Assembly (NCBI GenBank): GCA_001599715.1
Contig: BCHU01000007.1
Span: forward strand, 5,586 to 69,585
DNA: 64,000 bases
Reading direction: 5' to 3'
DNA from: Phaeotremella fagi
Taxonomy: Eukaryota > Basidiomycota > Tremellomycetes > Tremellales > Phaeotremellaceae
The notes beneath the pieces were generated by a model. The model was given only the letters and a program-made list of their open reading frames with translations, was not told where the DNA came from and searched no databases. Positions 18,935 to 30,837 of this stretch are shown here, one piece after another. Position 1 is the first letter of the stretch; each line of letters begins with the position of its first letter. The position numbers were made by a program, and so were the translations under genes.

Positions 18935-20928
18935 CTAATCAAAAGTAATCTTAGTAGGAGCAGGCGCATTAGTGGTATCCTTGTAGAAAGCACCGTAAGA
19001 CCCATGTTCCTTTTTCTTGATAGTTGAAGGGAAACGATCCATTTCTTTAGGTATCTGTTACAAGATCAGTTTTCCACTCTACATTGTACTGATAATCCAC
19101 TTACCTCAGCCCCTACGTCCCTCAATACACGCATGAATTCTCCAGCTAGCGATCTCTCGTGGTTCTCACCCGTGAAGAAGGTCACTGCTTTACCTGATTT
19201 ACCTGCTCTTCCTGTTCTTCCACAACGATGGACAAAGTCCTCTAAGGGGGTGTTAGCAAACGTTCAATTGAGACTGATTGATCACGGAATAGGGGTGCGG
19301 ATAGGGATCGAGTTGTTCGATTCACAGAGACAGATGCACTGGATACCACTCACCCGTCGTCAAAGGGAACGTCACGTTCAACACCAACCCGACATCAGGG
19401 ATATCCAACCCTCTAGCAGCGACATCGGTAGCGACGAGAACATTGACCTTGCCCGTTTTGAAATTATCCAACGCTTTGAATCTGGCGTCCTGAGACATGT
19501 CACCGTGTAAGGCGCCGACGTTGTGTCCAGCACGTCTGATGGTGCCTTCGAGACGTTGAGCTTCTTTCTTGTATAAAGCGAAAACGAGGATACGGGAAGG
19601 TGCGCTTTCAGAGTTGGGGTGGGTTTTGAGATGAGCTCGGAGATGGTGGAGTAGACGTGGACTGGGGTCAGTGGAATACAGAGGGTGGACCTACTCCTTG
19701 TCTCTGGAGCTTTCAAAGACTTCAACTACTTGTTCGATTCTTTTGTTGGCTGATAGTTCGTCACTTCCAACCGTGATCTTTACAGGATTGTGGAGGAAAG
19801 TACTGGCTAATCGACGAACTGATTCTGGCCACGTTGCAGAGACTAAAAATGAGTGATGCAAGTAAAGTTGAACCTACACATGACCGTTTGTCTTCCTTTG
19901 GTGTGATCCGGACAGAAAGCTATAATTCTTCTGATATCGTTCTCGAAACCTTGATCCAACATTCTATCAGCTTCGTCGAGAACGAGATAAGATACGCTGT
20001 GGTCGTTAGTGAGATCATACGTCTGTACTTACGCAGAAAGATCGATTTCTCCTTGATTAGCTAAATCCAAAGTTCTCCCTGGAGTACCGACGATGATTCT
20101 AGTCTCCTTTTTGCCCAACTCCCTAATCTGATCGTCTTTACCGACACCACCATAAAGACAGACCGCACCAACATCAACCGTTTTACCCAAAGCGACCAAA
20201 GTGTCGAAAGATTGTTGAGCCAATTCTCTAGTGGGAGCTAGAACCAAACATTGAATCAAGTTTTTACCTTTCTTGTTCTTCTGTAATGTTAGATTCGACA
20301 ACAGATGGATACCGGGTACACCGAAAGATAGAGTTTTACCTGATCCTGTTTCGGCAATACCTACGACATCACGTTTTGAGAGTAGAGGTGGCCAAGAGCA
20401 TGATTGAATTGGAGTTGGTTTGGTGTAGGTTTTGAGATATGGTTGAAGAGCTGGATTGATTGGGAGAGTTGGGATAGAGAAATGTGGTGGGAACATATGG
20501 GGGGTGAGTGTTATCCCCTGTTCTTTCAGATATGTCTCGTGTTCTGGTGTGAAAGTGGTTGATAGTGGTGTAAAGTCAACAGCTGATACTGGAGCTGGGG
20601 TCGAAGAAATCGAAGCGTTCTTCAATTTTTTAAGTTGTTTCTTTGAAAGAGGTGGTGTATCTGAAGGAGTGACGATAGGAGTGTCAACCGGTGTAGCTGT
20701 CCCCTTGTCCTTGTTCTTCTTGGACTTCTTGTGAGGTTTCTCATCAGAGCTGACAGGTACAGCAACCTCTTCATCCTCGATAGATCTCTTCTTCCCCTTG
20801 TCAGATTCACTAGGAGTAGTAGAGTCTAAAGCAGCGAGTTTAGCAGCTTTTTTAGCTCTCTTCTCCTCTTTTCGTCGTCTCTTCTCCTCTTTCGATAGCT
20901 CTGTGATGTTGGTATCTTCAACTGACAT
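18935..20928 (-). CDS. DBP3: DEAD-box ATP-dependent RNA helicase Dbp3
   Basis: Six exons. The N-terminus ([19 protein letters not shown] and KKSKKNKDK) is a lysine-rich nucleolar-type tail. Helicase motifs appear in order: AETGSGKT (I), PTRELA (Ia), TPGR (Ib), DEAD (II), SAT (III), [10 protein letters not shown] (IV), TDVAARGLD (V) and [10 protein letters not shown] (VI). The C-terminus [12 protein letters not shown] is typical of Dbp3. Dbp3 works in the nucleolus on 35S pre-rRNA processing (site A3) of the 60S subunit. One intron in the 3' half is about 110 nt, much longer than those in the upstream cluster. It marks the boundary between the accessory cluster and housekeeping DNA. Confidence 0.95.
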
Positions 20929-21426
20929 TGGGAATATATACTTTTTTGGTTGAATTGAATGTTGTTGGTGTAAATTTATTACACAGTAGCGTTGAGTTAA
21001 CCTGTAAATATTTTCAAAACAGACTTTTTAATCACGTGACTGGGTGTGGCAATTGGTTTTGGTACAAAGGAGATTGTTGTCGAAATGAAGCCATGGTCGA
21101 TGGAAACTTACTATGCATACAACAGGTCCAGATGGTTAGATAAAGACGGTCTCCCAGGGGACTTTTAATGCAAGAGAAAAGGAGTAGAAGTGGCGGTGAA
21201 AAGGTGGACCATCGCTAGGTTCAACGCCTTTGCGTGTAATCCAATTCAACACCATGAACACTACGAATACTGTTGCTTGCATTGATGTCACGAGTTCCTT
21301 GTGCCAGTATAAACATTTGAATGAAGTTTATCATCGTCAGCATGTCTCCATCCTCATCTTAAAGAGTCAAATCCACTCTGTATCCACTCAAACCCAACCC
21401 CCCTCCCTGACCCAACCAACCGACCG
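20929..21426. other. Intergenic region between DBP3 start and GLC8 end
   Basis: This 498-bp gap contains the DBP3 promoter side and the GLC8 3' end. Short open frames here lack support, and I see no RNA gene. Confidence 0.5.
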
Positions 21427-22465
21427 CTACTCCACATCAATCTCCTCACTCCCAGGACTCTCATCACCCTCCTCTTCCTCCTCCTTAGCCAAAAGTTCAG
21501 CAGCTTTCCGCATAGCATCAGCTTCATTACTATAATGACTGTTCCGTCTTTTCTCAAACTCCTTATGTTTAGCTTTAGTTTCTGGATCCATCTCCTCGTC
21601 GGAATCATGGAACACGTCCTCGCCGTCGACACCAGAGTTACCTAGAGTGTTGGCGTGGGTTGCACCGAGATTTATTGGGATGTTCCCGTCGACGTTGGGG
21701 AGTTGACCACCTGGGTAGACTGGGTAATCTTTATCGGGGAGACTGAAGGATGCTGAGCGTGATGAGCCGGAGGAAGAGGGGATGGAGGGTCGACGTGCGT
21801 TGTTCGCTGTGTTGGTTGCGAGGGAAGGGGATTGGGGTATGCTACGGGGAGTTAGAATAGATTCGTGAGAGTGTGATGAATTACCTTTGACCACGGGGAC
21901 TTTTGGGTGTGGATGGTGAAGGAGGGGTGTCGTATTTGAGGTCGAAATCGGGAACGTCTAGACGTAATCAGCCAGATCAATAGTTCCTCCACCAACCTCC
22001 TAAGACAACATCGTTGAGAGCGTCATATCTAACATAAGGTGTTTTGGGTTCATCGATTTTCCTATGAGTCGGAGTAAGTACATTGTCAATTGAACCCCAG
22101 CTCCACCTACATGAGAGAATCCTTTTGAATCTCAGTCAATGCGATATTAGCCTCGTCCCAAGTAAGACTACTGAATCAGCACAAAACGTAAACCCAACCC
22201 ACTGTTCACCAGGAACTTTCTCCTGTGCATCCGCGTCAACACCTGCTAAACCACCGGAAGCCTCATCAAGAGGTTGACTGGGTCTTCTAATAGCGTTCTT
22301 CAAGATTCCTCGAGCAGGCGGTGGACGTGAACCAGAAGGTGTATGGGGCGTGAGAGCGGAGTTAGGTGATTGTGATTGATCTTGGTCTATGAGGGGAGCT
22401 GTGTTCTGTGGGATATCAATGTGTTGAGGATGAGGATGAGTTGAGGAGTAGGTAGGTTTTGACAT
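21427..22465 (-). CDS. GLC8: Protein phosphatase 1 inhibitor-2 / Glc8 orthologue
   Basis: The first ATG in frame is at 22465 (MSKPTYSS); a TTG-initiated extension to 22540 was rejected. The PP1-binding signature RGILKNA is near residue 50. After short introns, LTWDEANIALTEIQKDSLM and KIDEPKTPYVRYD follow, then the C-terminal EFEKRRNSHYSNEADAMRKA helix of inhibitor-2 and an acidic Glu-rich end. Inhibitor-2 binds and modulates the PP1 catalytic subunit, affecting glycogen and mitotic control in yeast. One intron appears to use a GTTGGT donor, which should be checked. It is head-to-head with calnexin across 297 bp. Confidence 0.88.
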
Positions 22466-22762
22466 TGTGGGCAGTGGTAGTAGTGTTGATGCTATCGTCA
22501 AGGTTGTTGTCGCTATCAAAAGAGTCGTTGTCGCTGTCAACTAACACGCTGTGACGTCGGTGGTTAGGTGAGGTCTTAAGTGGGTGGCGAAGATAAGCGC
22601 CGGGATAAATAGCAAATAATAATCATAAACAAATAATCCACCACCACTGAACGTGACGTGGAAGGTTACCAGGCAAATCCACCCACCATACATTTACTTC
22701 TACCATACAATCCAACTTTCATCTTCATCTCTTCTCATCTCTTTTCTCCTCAAAATCATCCA

Positions 22763-24821
22763 ATGAGACCCCAAAACGTAGCTTCAGCAGCCGGTACAGG
22801 TGCCCTTCTCTTTGCTGCTTCAGCAATAGCAGATCAAGCTGTTTTCAAGGTAGGTCGTCGCGTTCAAATCTCAAGTTCACAAAGGAATTCCCGCTCACTC
22901 CTTCCTAGCCAGCGAAAGTCGATGGAGTCTTTGTTGAACAATTCCAAGACCAAATCCCAGCTTCAAGATGGACAGTTTCAAGAGCTACTAAACAAACTCC
23001 AGTTGGTGACGAGACCTTCTCTTACGTTGGTACTTGGGCTATTGAAGAACCAGAAGTTTTCCCAGGTATCAAGGGAGACACTGGTTTGGTTTTGAGTGAG
23101 TCATCGTCTGTCAAGAGTGTAAACATCAACTGACACATCACAGAATCCAAAGCAGCTCATCACGCTATCTCAACCCTCTTCCCTCAACCTATCGACCCCA
23201 AAGGTCAACCTTTGGTCGTTCAATACGAAGTCAAACTTCAAAAGGGACTTGAATGTGGTGGTGCTTACATCAAGCTCTTGACTGAGACTGATGACGGTGA
23301 GGGTTTACGTGCAGGAGATGAATACACGGACAAGGTGGGTCATCACTTCCTACTCAAACGTTTACTGAAACCACCCCCAGACCCCATTTACAATCATGTT
23401 CGGTCCCGATAAATGTGGATCCACCAACAAAGTCCACTTCATCTTCCGTCACAGAAACCCCTTGACAGGAGAATGGGAAGAGAAACATCTCGACAACCCA
23501 CCTCAACCAAAGATCACCAAAACCACTGCCCTCTACACATTGATCGTCAACCCAGATCAAACTTTCCAAATCTTGATCAACGACGAAGTAGCCCGTGAAG
23601 GTAGTTTACTCACCGATTTCACACCTTCCGTCAACCCACCCAAGGAAATCGATGATCCAGAGGATTTCAAACCTGAATCTTGGGTCGATTTGGCTGAGAT
23701 CGACGACGAAACTGCTACAAAGGTGGGTCGAATGACATGTAATCGATTGTATACTAACTCGTCACAGCCTGATGATTGGGATGAAGATGCTCCTCTTATG
23801 ATCATCGACACCACCGCTGAGAAACCAGAAGATTGGCTCGAAAACGAACCTGAATCAATTCCGGATCCAGAAGCTGAAAAGCCAGAGGAATGGGATGTAA
23901 GTGGAATCGATTCCTGTTCTGCTCGTACTAACTCACACACGTAGGACGAAGAAGATGGAGATTGGATCGCTCCTCAAGTTCCCAACCCAGTCTGTGAAGA
24001 AGCTGCCGGTTGTGGACCATGGACTCAACCCAAAATCCGTAACCCCGAATACAAGGGTAAATGGACTATCCCCAAGATTCCAAACCCAGAATACAAGGGT
24101 GTTTGGGCACCCAAGAAAGTCGCCAACCCAGTTTACTTTGAGGACTCATCTCCATCTGATTTCACAAAGATCGCTGGTATCGGTATTGAACTTTGGACCA
24201 TGACTGAGGATATTCTCTGTACGTCAGGTAATATAGCAAGCACTGACACTCCATAGTCGACAACATCTTCATCGGTCACGACGCCGCAGCAGCAAAAGAA
24301 TTCGCTCAACAAACTTATCATGTTAAGAAACCAATCGAACAAGAGGCAGAAGGATCAGCCCCAGAGGAAGATGGTGAAGAGGCTGAGACCTTGATCGACA
24401 AAGCTAAATTAAAGGTTTACGAATTTATTCGTGAGTCATCCATGTGAACACCAAGATCTCCAACTGATACACTCAGATCTCTGCGGTTTCGACGTCGTTC
24501 AAGCTATCAAACAAATGCCTGAAGTTGCAGCCGGTCTTGCAGCAGCTGCATTCACGCTCCTTGGTATCCTAGCTTCGTTATTGGGCTTAATCGGATCAAA
24601 ACCAACTATCGTAAGTCAGGCCCATGATCCTTTCAAATCAATCAAACTAATCAGAGGTCTAGACCAAAAGCACAACAGTCAAAGCTGCCGTTGAAAAGAA
24701 ACCAAAATCTGACGCTAAAGAAGTCGTCCCAGTAGATACCGCTGGTGAAGAGAAGAAAGCTTTGGAAGATGCTGGCGTTGACGTTCCAAAGAAGAGAACT
24801 ACTAGATCTGCTGCTCAGTAG
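22763..24821 (+). CDS. CNE1: Calnexin, ER membrane lectin chaperone
   Basis: Nine or so exons. A signal peptide ([20 protein letters not shown]) is followed by the luminal lectin domain ([38 protein letters not shown]). The P-domain then has repeats [21 protein letters not shown] and then [18 protein letters not shown]. One transmembrane helix near [20 protein letters not shown] is followed by a short basic and acidic cytosolic tail ending [10 protein letters not shown]. Calnexin retains monoglucosylated glycoproteins in the ER for folding. Introns of about 46-60 nt break several repeats. It ends tail-to-tail with the Cys-rich gene. Confidence 0.95.
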
Positions 24822-24981
24822 GGTGTTGGTACTTGGATGGTGGATGGGGGAAGTGAGTTTTGTGAGGTGAAGTGAAATGAGCCGTAGTAGATACGAAATG
24901 CATGCAGATTATCCAAACACGGCATGGCGCACAACTCATGTCCCCACAGTCTGTCCAAAGCGCAGACCCCCAAATCATATC

Positions 24982-26514
24982 TCAATTGACAAAAGCCCGT
25001 CTGGTTGGATTGGGCGCGATCGCGTTCGTACAAGCCGAATAAAAGTTGGATCCAAACAATGACTGAATTTCACAAGCTCCAGAAGCGATCAAATCGATAG
25101 AACTCAGCTGATCACAAACCGAGAGCAATGACGCTACCTGAGATTGAGACAGTGAAGCCAACGCGTCCAGATTCGAGAGAATAGTTTCACAAGCTTGTTT
25201 GTCTGAATGATAAGTTGAACAATCGAGATTTCGAAGTAATGATGCGATCTGATCACAGGTTGTTGAAGTTGGGTTTTGTCTTTTGAGATTGGATTGAAAC
25301 CTTCCTGTACGGATTTTGATTGTTTTCGATTGACTAGGAAGGGACAATGACCTTTTCAAATTTTGATCACAGTATTGTTGTTGACCATTTGAGAATGAAG
25401 CTGAACCCTCATCACATAGACTGCCCAGTAATTCTGTGAATTCAGAAACGGCGAATTCACCATCATCATAATCGCATCCAGCTTGTATCTCTACAGAGGC
25501 TGATTCAGATTTACCAGCTGTTGAGATAGCACCTAAAGTTCCGACATAGCTTAAAGCTGAGAGTGTGTCTCGTTGACATAGTCCGATAGAGTTGGGTACA
25601 CCAATAGTCGCACTACCAAGAAGAGTATTCAAGAATCCATCCATTGCCGTGATAGTAAGACACAAGTTGATTGTGGCTGTAAAGGTGTCACATTGTGATC
25701 GTAGCGAAGGTTCCTCACTACCACCAACAGAAGGCATCGAATAATCACAAGTCGTCTTGGTCAAACAAGAACACTGAGCAGCTAAACAATCTTGAGTACA
25801 AGCTTCCGTGAGAGTCTTGATTGGAGCCATACAGTCCTCGAACCCCTTTTTGTCGGTGATATCTAAACAGGTATCATAGATATCATCAAAGATATCACCA
25901 CATTTGTTTCTACATGAATTAACAGGAGCGAAACATTTTTTGATTTGGTTACCGTAGTAAATGAGTGCTGGTTCTGAGCGCCCTGCACATCTATAGATTC
26001 TAATTTGTTCGTCTGTATTACACTGTTCGTACGTTTTGGCCAATGAAGGAGATGTGTTGTCTTCGTTCTCGACTGAAGGAGTGTCACCTGTAGTACCGGC
26101 AATCGAAAGATTCGAATAGTCGCATTCGACACCTTCCAAGCAACCACATTCCTTAGTGAGACATTTGTTCACACAGACAGCTCGCATCTTATACATCTCT
26201 TTGATACACCCTTCATAAGCTAGGTCATCATCGATGAGTCTACATTGTGCGATATAATCTGGAATGAAATCCAAACATCTTGATTGACAAGGAAACGTGT
26301 CTTTCGTACAGACATCCACTTTGTTGTTGAGATATTCTAACCCTTCTTTGGTAACATATGGACCTAAACATGTTAATATCCGACGTGTTTCGTACGGATA
26401 GCAGGTTTCGATGTCGTTGACGCTGACGATACTAACGTCTCCCTGAACTTCAGCCGATGTTGGTGATAAAGTCGATAGACATCCCAGCAGCAGTAAAGGA
26501 ATTATGCTGAACAT
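24982..26514 (-). CDS. Secreted cysteine-rich protein with internal duplication
   Basis: Single exon. Two ATGs are possible: 26565 (527 aa) and 26514 (510 aa). I prefer 26514, because MFSIIPLLLLGCLSTLSPTSAEV is a textbook signal peptide. Two units of about 105 residues repeat the same cysteine pattern: TCYPYETRR...CDYSNLSIAG and QCNTDEQIR...CDYSMPSVGG. Both contain CxxxC pairs and a closing CxCL...CDYS. Two further looser cysteine units follow. I see no transmembrane helix, so it should be soluble or wall-associated. I do not recognise the family. It could be an extracellular binding protein, adhesin or inhibitor; none is supported beyond secretion. Confidence 0.75.
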   Translation of the reverse strand: MFSIIPLLLLGCLSTLSPTSAEVQGDVSIVSVNDIETCYPYETRRILTCLGPYVTKEGLEYLNNKVDVCTKDTFPCQSRCLDFIPDYIAQCRLIDDDLAYEGCIKEMYKMRAVCVNKCLTKECGCLEGVECDYSNLSIAGTTGDTPSVENEDNTSPSLAKTYEQCNTDEQIRIYRCAGRSEPALIYYGNQIKKCFAPVNSCRNKCGDIFDDIYDTCLDITDKKGFEDCMAPIKTLTEACTQDCLAAQCSCLTKTTCDYSMPSVGGSEEPSLRSQCDTFTATINLCLTITAMDGFLNTLLGSATIGVPNSIGLCQRDTLSALSYVGTLGAISTAGKSESASVEIQAGCDYDDGEFAVSEFTELLGSLCDEGSASFSNGQQQYCDQNLKRSLSLPSQSKTIKIRTGRFQSNLKRQNPTSTTCDQIASLLRNLDCSTYHSDKQACETILSNLDALASLSQSQVASLLSVCDQLSSIDLIASGACEIQSLFGSNFYSACTNAIAPNPTRRAFVN

Positions 26515-26565
26515 TTCGAGCCGATGTTGAAGTGACAGAAGGAAAGAGCCAGAAGGAAAGAGCAT

Positions 26566-27089
26566 TCATGATGATTCCCATCAGTCACACTTTCTCATTG
26601 AACAATGCCAATTAATCATTGCCTGCAATGTTTGTCTCAAAAATGAAGCGAATAAGATTGTTGTTCCAAAGTACATGGATGCCGTACAATGGCTTAAACA
26701 ATTTCACGTAATTCCCACGTCTACAGGCAAAACTCAGAATAAAATAAACTTGTTTTGGTTCCTGTGAACTCTGACGGCGTTCGAGCTTACGGCAGGATTT
26801 CTTGGCTCCCTATTCTTCCAGGAGTAGTTATTTTCATTCGACCACTTTTCTTCTATTTGCCTGTATCTCGTGGCTTCAGGTCTCACGTACAAATTGCATT
26901 ACATGCATTACGTGCTGATCCTCCTTTGACAATTGGCAAAACGTCGATTTGATGACTCTTTGCAGAAGGCAACACAAACATTTGAAAGTACTTTCATAGA
27001 CTATGCATTCGTTCACTCCTTCGATCTACTTTGATATCTCCTTCTTCCTGTGAAAATTCCAACCACCGCTCTAAGTACCATACAAACCC
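26566..27089. other. Intergenic region at the edge of the GW array
   Basis: 524 bp upstream of the Cys-rich gene and downstream of the first GW-array gene. No supported gene, RNA or repeat. Confidence 0.45.
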
Positions 27090-27527
27090 TTAGACCTCTT
27101 CATCAGCAGATTGGAGTGTACGTGCCAACTCCTCTGAGGCTGCTTCGAGTTCATCTTTAGCTTTACAAACCTCAACAAAGTGTTCCGCCAAGGCGCTGAT
27201 CGCATCGTCTCTTACTTCCTTCTCCGTTTCGCTTTGTCTTGTTCGAATACCGTATAAACTACCCAAGTATGTTTTGAATTGTCGTTGTGACGGAGTACTG
27301 TTTTCGATTTTTGCCCGACAATCTTTTGAGCGCTTGTCATCATACCATCCCCAGATGTAGACGCTGCCATGTTCACTGATCAGTCGGACAGTATAATCCA
27401 TATCTAGTGTTGGACTGTTGACGGTGTATTCTGTGTATCTATTGTTGGAAATTTCTTGGGTGATTGACCAGCCAAGCTTCTCGGCGGCAGCTTTAGTTAT
27501 GTTTAAAAGTTCACTGTTAGATGACAT
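27090..27527 (-). CDS. GW-array family protein 1
   Basis: Single exon, 145 aa, from the ATG at 27527; the frame is open to a TTG at 27662. After a short polar N-terminus it has KLGWSITQE, a beta-rich middle (YTVNSPTLDMDYTVRLI) and STPSQRQFKTYLGSLYG. An amphipathic C-terminal helix, DAISALAEHFVEVCK, follows. The same order (GW motif, LDxxYxV strand, TPSxxxF helix, final AE/AD helix) recurs in seven genes up to 39.5 kb. It has no signal peptide or membrane segment, so it is probably intracellular. I do not recognise the family. It is the only minus-strand member. Confidence 0.65.
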   Translation of the reverse strand: MSSNSELLNITKAAAEKLGWSITQEISNNRYTEYTVNSPTLDMDYTVRLISEHGSVYIWGWYDDKRSKDCRAKIENSTPSQRQFKTYLGSLYGIRTRQSETEKEVRDDAISALAEHFVEVCKAKDELEAASEELARTLQSADEEV

Positions 27528-27770
27528 GTTGTGGATAATATCCGTAAATGTTCTGATGGGGAGAAGAATGAAATCGGCGGATTGTTGCGAAAAGAAAGAC
27601 AAGACTGAAGTTATTTCCAATGTAGTTATATTCGTACAGGTTGAACGCTCCACTCCTATCAAAGGAACGAAGAAGACCTATCTTTAAAAGCTCTATTTAT
27701 TCTATCTTCTCATATATGCACTTAGTCTATACCCAATTCACCGATAACTGTACCCTCTGAAGGCCTATTT

Positions 27771-29121
27771 TTAGAAGGTCCTTTCAAGACATTTCTTCAC
27801 GTTGAATTCACCGATACTCTCTTTCTCAAGATTACTTCGCCAAGAAGTCTCCTCTACCCCGCTTCTCTCCATCCACGAGTGATGGTTTGTTTTCCACTGG
27901 GGTATCGCCGTCACTGTACAAGTGACATCTCTATCTATACTGTTAGCCCATTCAATCAAGTCTTCCATTATCTGAACTGCATCTCCTCGATAGTCATTCC
28001 CAAACTGTAAGGTGTGCTGAAACAATAATTCAATTCCAGCTAACGATGTGAAAGGAGCTTGACTATGACTCACGTGAAGATGATAGGAAAGCTCGTACAA
28101 CTTCTGCCTCTGATCGTAGTAGGGCTGCGAGCGGGGAATAATTTGGTGATATGCGTCGTAAAAGTCCTGGGAAAAACCTGCACGACTATCAGTAAACATC
28201 AAGCAGGAGTTTATCTTACCCTCAAACATATGTGTCATTGCTAAATCCACTTCGTTGTGACCAAAATACATTGCTGGATTGGTGATCATGATTTGTTCGG
28301 TGATCTGACTGAAGCCTACGTTGCTAGACGTCACGTTGCCATGAAGGACACAAGGTTTAGGCGGAGGATTGAAGTTGAGTAACAAGGGGATGACTCTGAA
28401 GATCAAAAGTATAGTCAGCTCCATGTTTGCGACATAGAGACAGTTCATACCTCTCAAGCATTTCCTTCCACAGTCTGTCTATCTCAGAATCCTTGATTCT
28501 CTTAATCACGTTCCCTAACCTCCTGTCCCTAAAGAAAACGTCCCAACTCTCTTCGAACTGGTTATCTGTTTGAATAATTCCACAATACGTGTCATTGACG
28601 AAACCGAATTTCGGTATTCCATCCTTTTCCGTATTACAGCTGAATACACCGTCTTTGAACAACTGTGCTAATCCATTCGGAAGCATGGAATTTCTGTGCA
28701 TAAACCCGAGTCGTCTCCCTAATTGTTTTTGATTGATTGTATCGTCGATTTCCAGCTTGGACAGGTCTAGATACTGAAGGACCATACCAGGGTCAGGATA
28801 CTTGTATCTCTCACTGTGAGTTTGATTATACAAGTCGTCAAATTTGATAAAGTCTTTTGATCTTGGATAGAACGCGAATATCTTCGGGACCAGAGTTGTT
28901 CCCTCGACAGTAAATCTCTGTATCATTTTCAAGCCCATTATTTCCGTTTGGATACATTTTTTTCTAATGCATCTGGAGGTGATTTTCTCGGGAGACTTGT
29001 AAGTGTACCAAAAGTGTGTAGATGTATCTTCAACGACATTCTTGCGTCGCTCGAATAATTGGATTGGATTGATGTCGAGATCCTCTCTAAAAAGCTCGGT
29101 AATCGTCGGTGGAAGTGTCAT
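27771..29121 (-). CDS. Fructosamine-kinase-like protein lacking catalytic aspartates (probable pseudokinase)
   Basis: Four exons; the ATG is at 29121 (MTLPPTITELFRED) and the frame is open beyond it to a TTG. Homology to the + strand gene at 29443 and to fructosamine-3-kinases is clear: QLGRRLGFMHRNSM, VFFRDRRLGN, MYFGHNEVDLAMTHMFEG, QRQKLYELSYHL and the final LEHTLQFGN-like turn with YRGDAVQIMEDL. The catalytic-loop HGD is HGN (28335-28343) and the metal-binding WDP is TNP (Asn codon 28278-28280). Each is explained by one G-to-A change. The reading frame is otherwise intact over three introns, which argues for a kept, non-catalytic role rather than decay. Fructosamine kinases phosphorylate glycated proteins for repair. 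Confidence 0.85.
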
Positions 29122-29442
29122 GGCAGAGGCTCGAGGAAAAAGGTTTAAGGGTTCAGTATTCACCTGATGTCTGTAAATGAATAGTAACGCAATCTTCAAA
29201 GGTTGTGAGAAGAAAGGTGTTTTCTTCCATTCATTCCAAGGAGTAGTACTCTGATTTGCCTCAGTGCAATTCGCCACAGTTCCGATAAGATCGTCATGAA
29301 AAACAAACAAACAATTCACACCACTATTTCCATTATCCACTGACAGGGTTAAGATCAAGAGTCACCTCGATGTAGCGAGTACATGGGGTGTTAGGACCAA
29401 TTTCAATACCTCCATTCACTTCAGGTCGTCGGAACAAACAAG
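29122..29442. promoter_or_regulatory. Divergent promoter of the kinase pair
   Basis: The two fructosamine-kinase-like genes start 321 bp apart and point away from each other. No separate gene is supported inside the spacer. Confidence 0.45.
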
Positions 29443-30533
29443 ATGTCCCCCCTTAACCCAATCATCTCTGACCTCTTCGAAGGTCTCAACGTTCCTCTCA
29501 CGAACTTGATCAAAAAGTCCGAGAATCTTGTTTACGATAATGCAACTGATACTCAATACTATGTAAGGACAAGTCGACAACATGGAATAGATCAACTAGT
29601 GGGTGAGGTGGTTGGTTTAAAACATTTATCCAAATACGGTGGAAGCATTGTTCCAAACGTCATCACCAGTCATCCCAAACTATCTGATACATTTCAAGTG
29701 GACGAGGTGGTTGAAGAAGGAGGGATGGTCAGTCAGTACTTTGATTTGACATCACTGGGATCAGCACAACAAGGAGAACTTGGTCGAAGACTCGCTGAGA
29801 TGCATAAATCTTCGATGAACGATGGAGTTGCGAGATTCGGATTCGATGTCAAGACCCACTGTGGAGTTACTGAACTTGATAACACTTGGGAAACAGATTG
29901 GAAGGTATTTTTCAGAGATCGAAGACTTGGTAATATGGTCGAGAGGATTAGCGATCAAGGTGTCACAGATTTATGGGAAAAGATGCAGGAAAGGTAAGTA
30001 ATCTTTTAAGCTCACATGGGATCTCTGACGTGTATCTCAGAGTCATCCCTATCCTTCTCAATATCCAGGTCCAACCTTGTATCCTTCATGGTGACCTCTG
30101 GTCAGGCAATGTCGGTTACGATCGTACAACAGAATCAGTAGTCATCTGGGATCCAGCAACTTATTTCGGACACAACGAAGCGGAACTAGGCATTACTCAT
30201 ATGTTTGGTGGTACGTCAAATATTACTCTGTTAATTCTCTTTTAACGTAGTGTTCTGTCAGGTTTCACGAAAGATTTCTACGACTCTTATGATCAGGTCC
30301 TACCACGTCTTGAACCTTACTACGAAGAACGACAAAAGCTTTACGAATTATTTCATCATTTAAATGTGAGTTATCTCTATCTTTAGCTTCGTTTCAAAAA
30401 TGCTGAGCTTTTCTAGCACACTTTGATGTTTGGCGGTGGATATTGTGGAGGTGCAATGAGGATCATGAAGGATCTAATAGAAACGATGGATCATGCGGAT
30501 ACGAATCGTCAGGACACATTGTTGGGTGGATGA
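29443..30533 (+). CDS. Fructosamine-3-kinase-like protein
   Basis: Four exons (introns about 47-51 nt each) encode about 315 aa, near the usual family length. Motifs in order are ELGRRLAEMHKSSM, HCGVTELDNTWETDW, VFFRDRRLGN, the catalytic loop CILHGDLWSGNVGY, the metal motif VIWDPATYFGHNEAELGI, MFGG, and RQKLYELFHHLNHTLMFGGGY. Both catalytic aspartates are kept. The position of the usual ATP-site lysine (family VFVK) reads YYVR by my alignment, so activity is likely but not certain. The family phosphorylates protein-bound fructosamines or ribulosamines so that they fall off. It is probably cytosolic. It is a divergent duplicate of the gene at 27771-29121. Confidence 0.87.
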
Positions 30534-30837
30534 TTTGATGACATCTGGCTATACTGAATCGCACCAATGGGAGTAAGGAGAAGGTGTTTTTTCGTTCATC
30601 AACAAGCCTAACGTTCCTTCCAATATCCAACATGGATCCTTTGTGTATCGCTTCGGTCCATATGACGCTTCTCCGATTTGACACTTCCAACTACCATCAA
30701 TCCCAGTTCCTGGAATTGATCACGCAATCCACCTGTCGAAATGGGCTCAGTCTGATGGGTCTTCTAAAAGAGATATTGCTGAATATCCTTTACGAAATCC
30801 ACCACCTAGAGCTGTGCAATGACTTTGCCACACCACT

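Noticed and set aside
27771..29121. Calling the minus-strand kinase gene a pseudogene
   Set aside because: The frame and splice sites are intact; only catalytic residues are changed, which fits a pseudokinase better than a dead gene.
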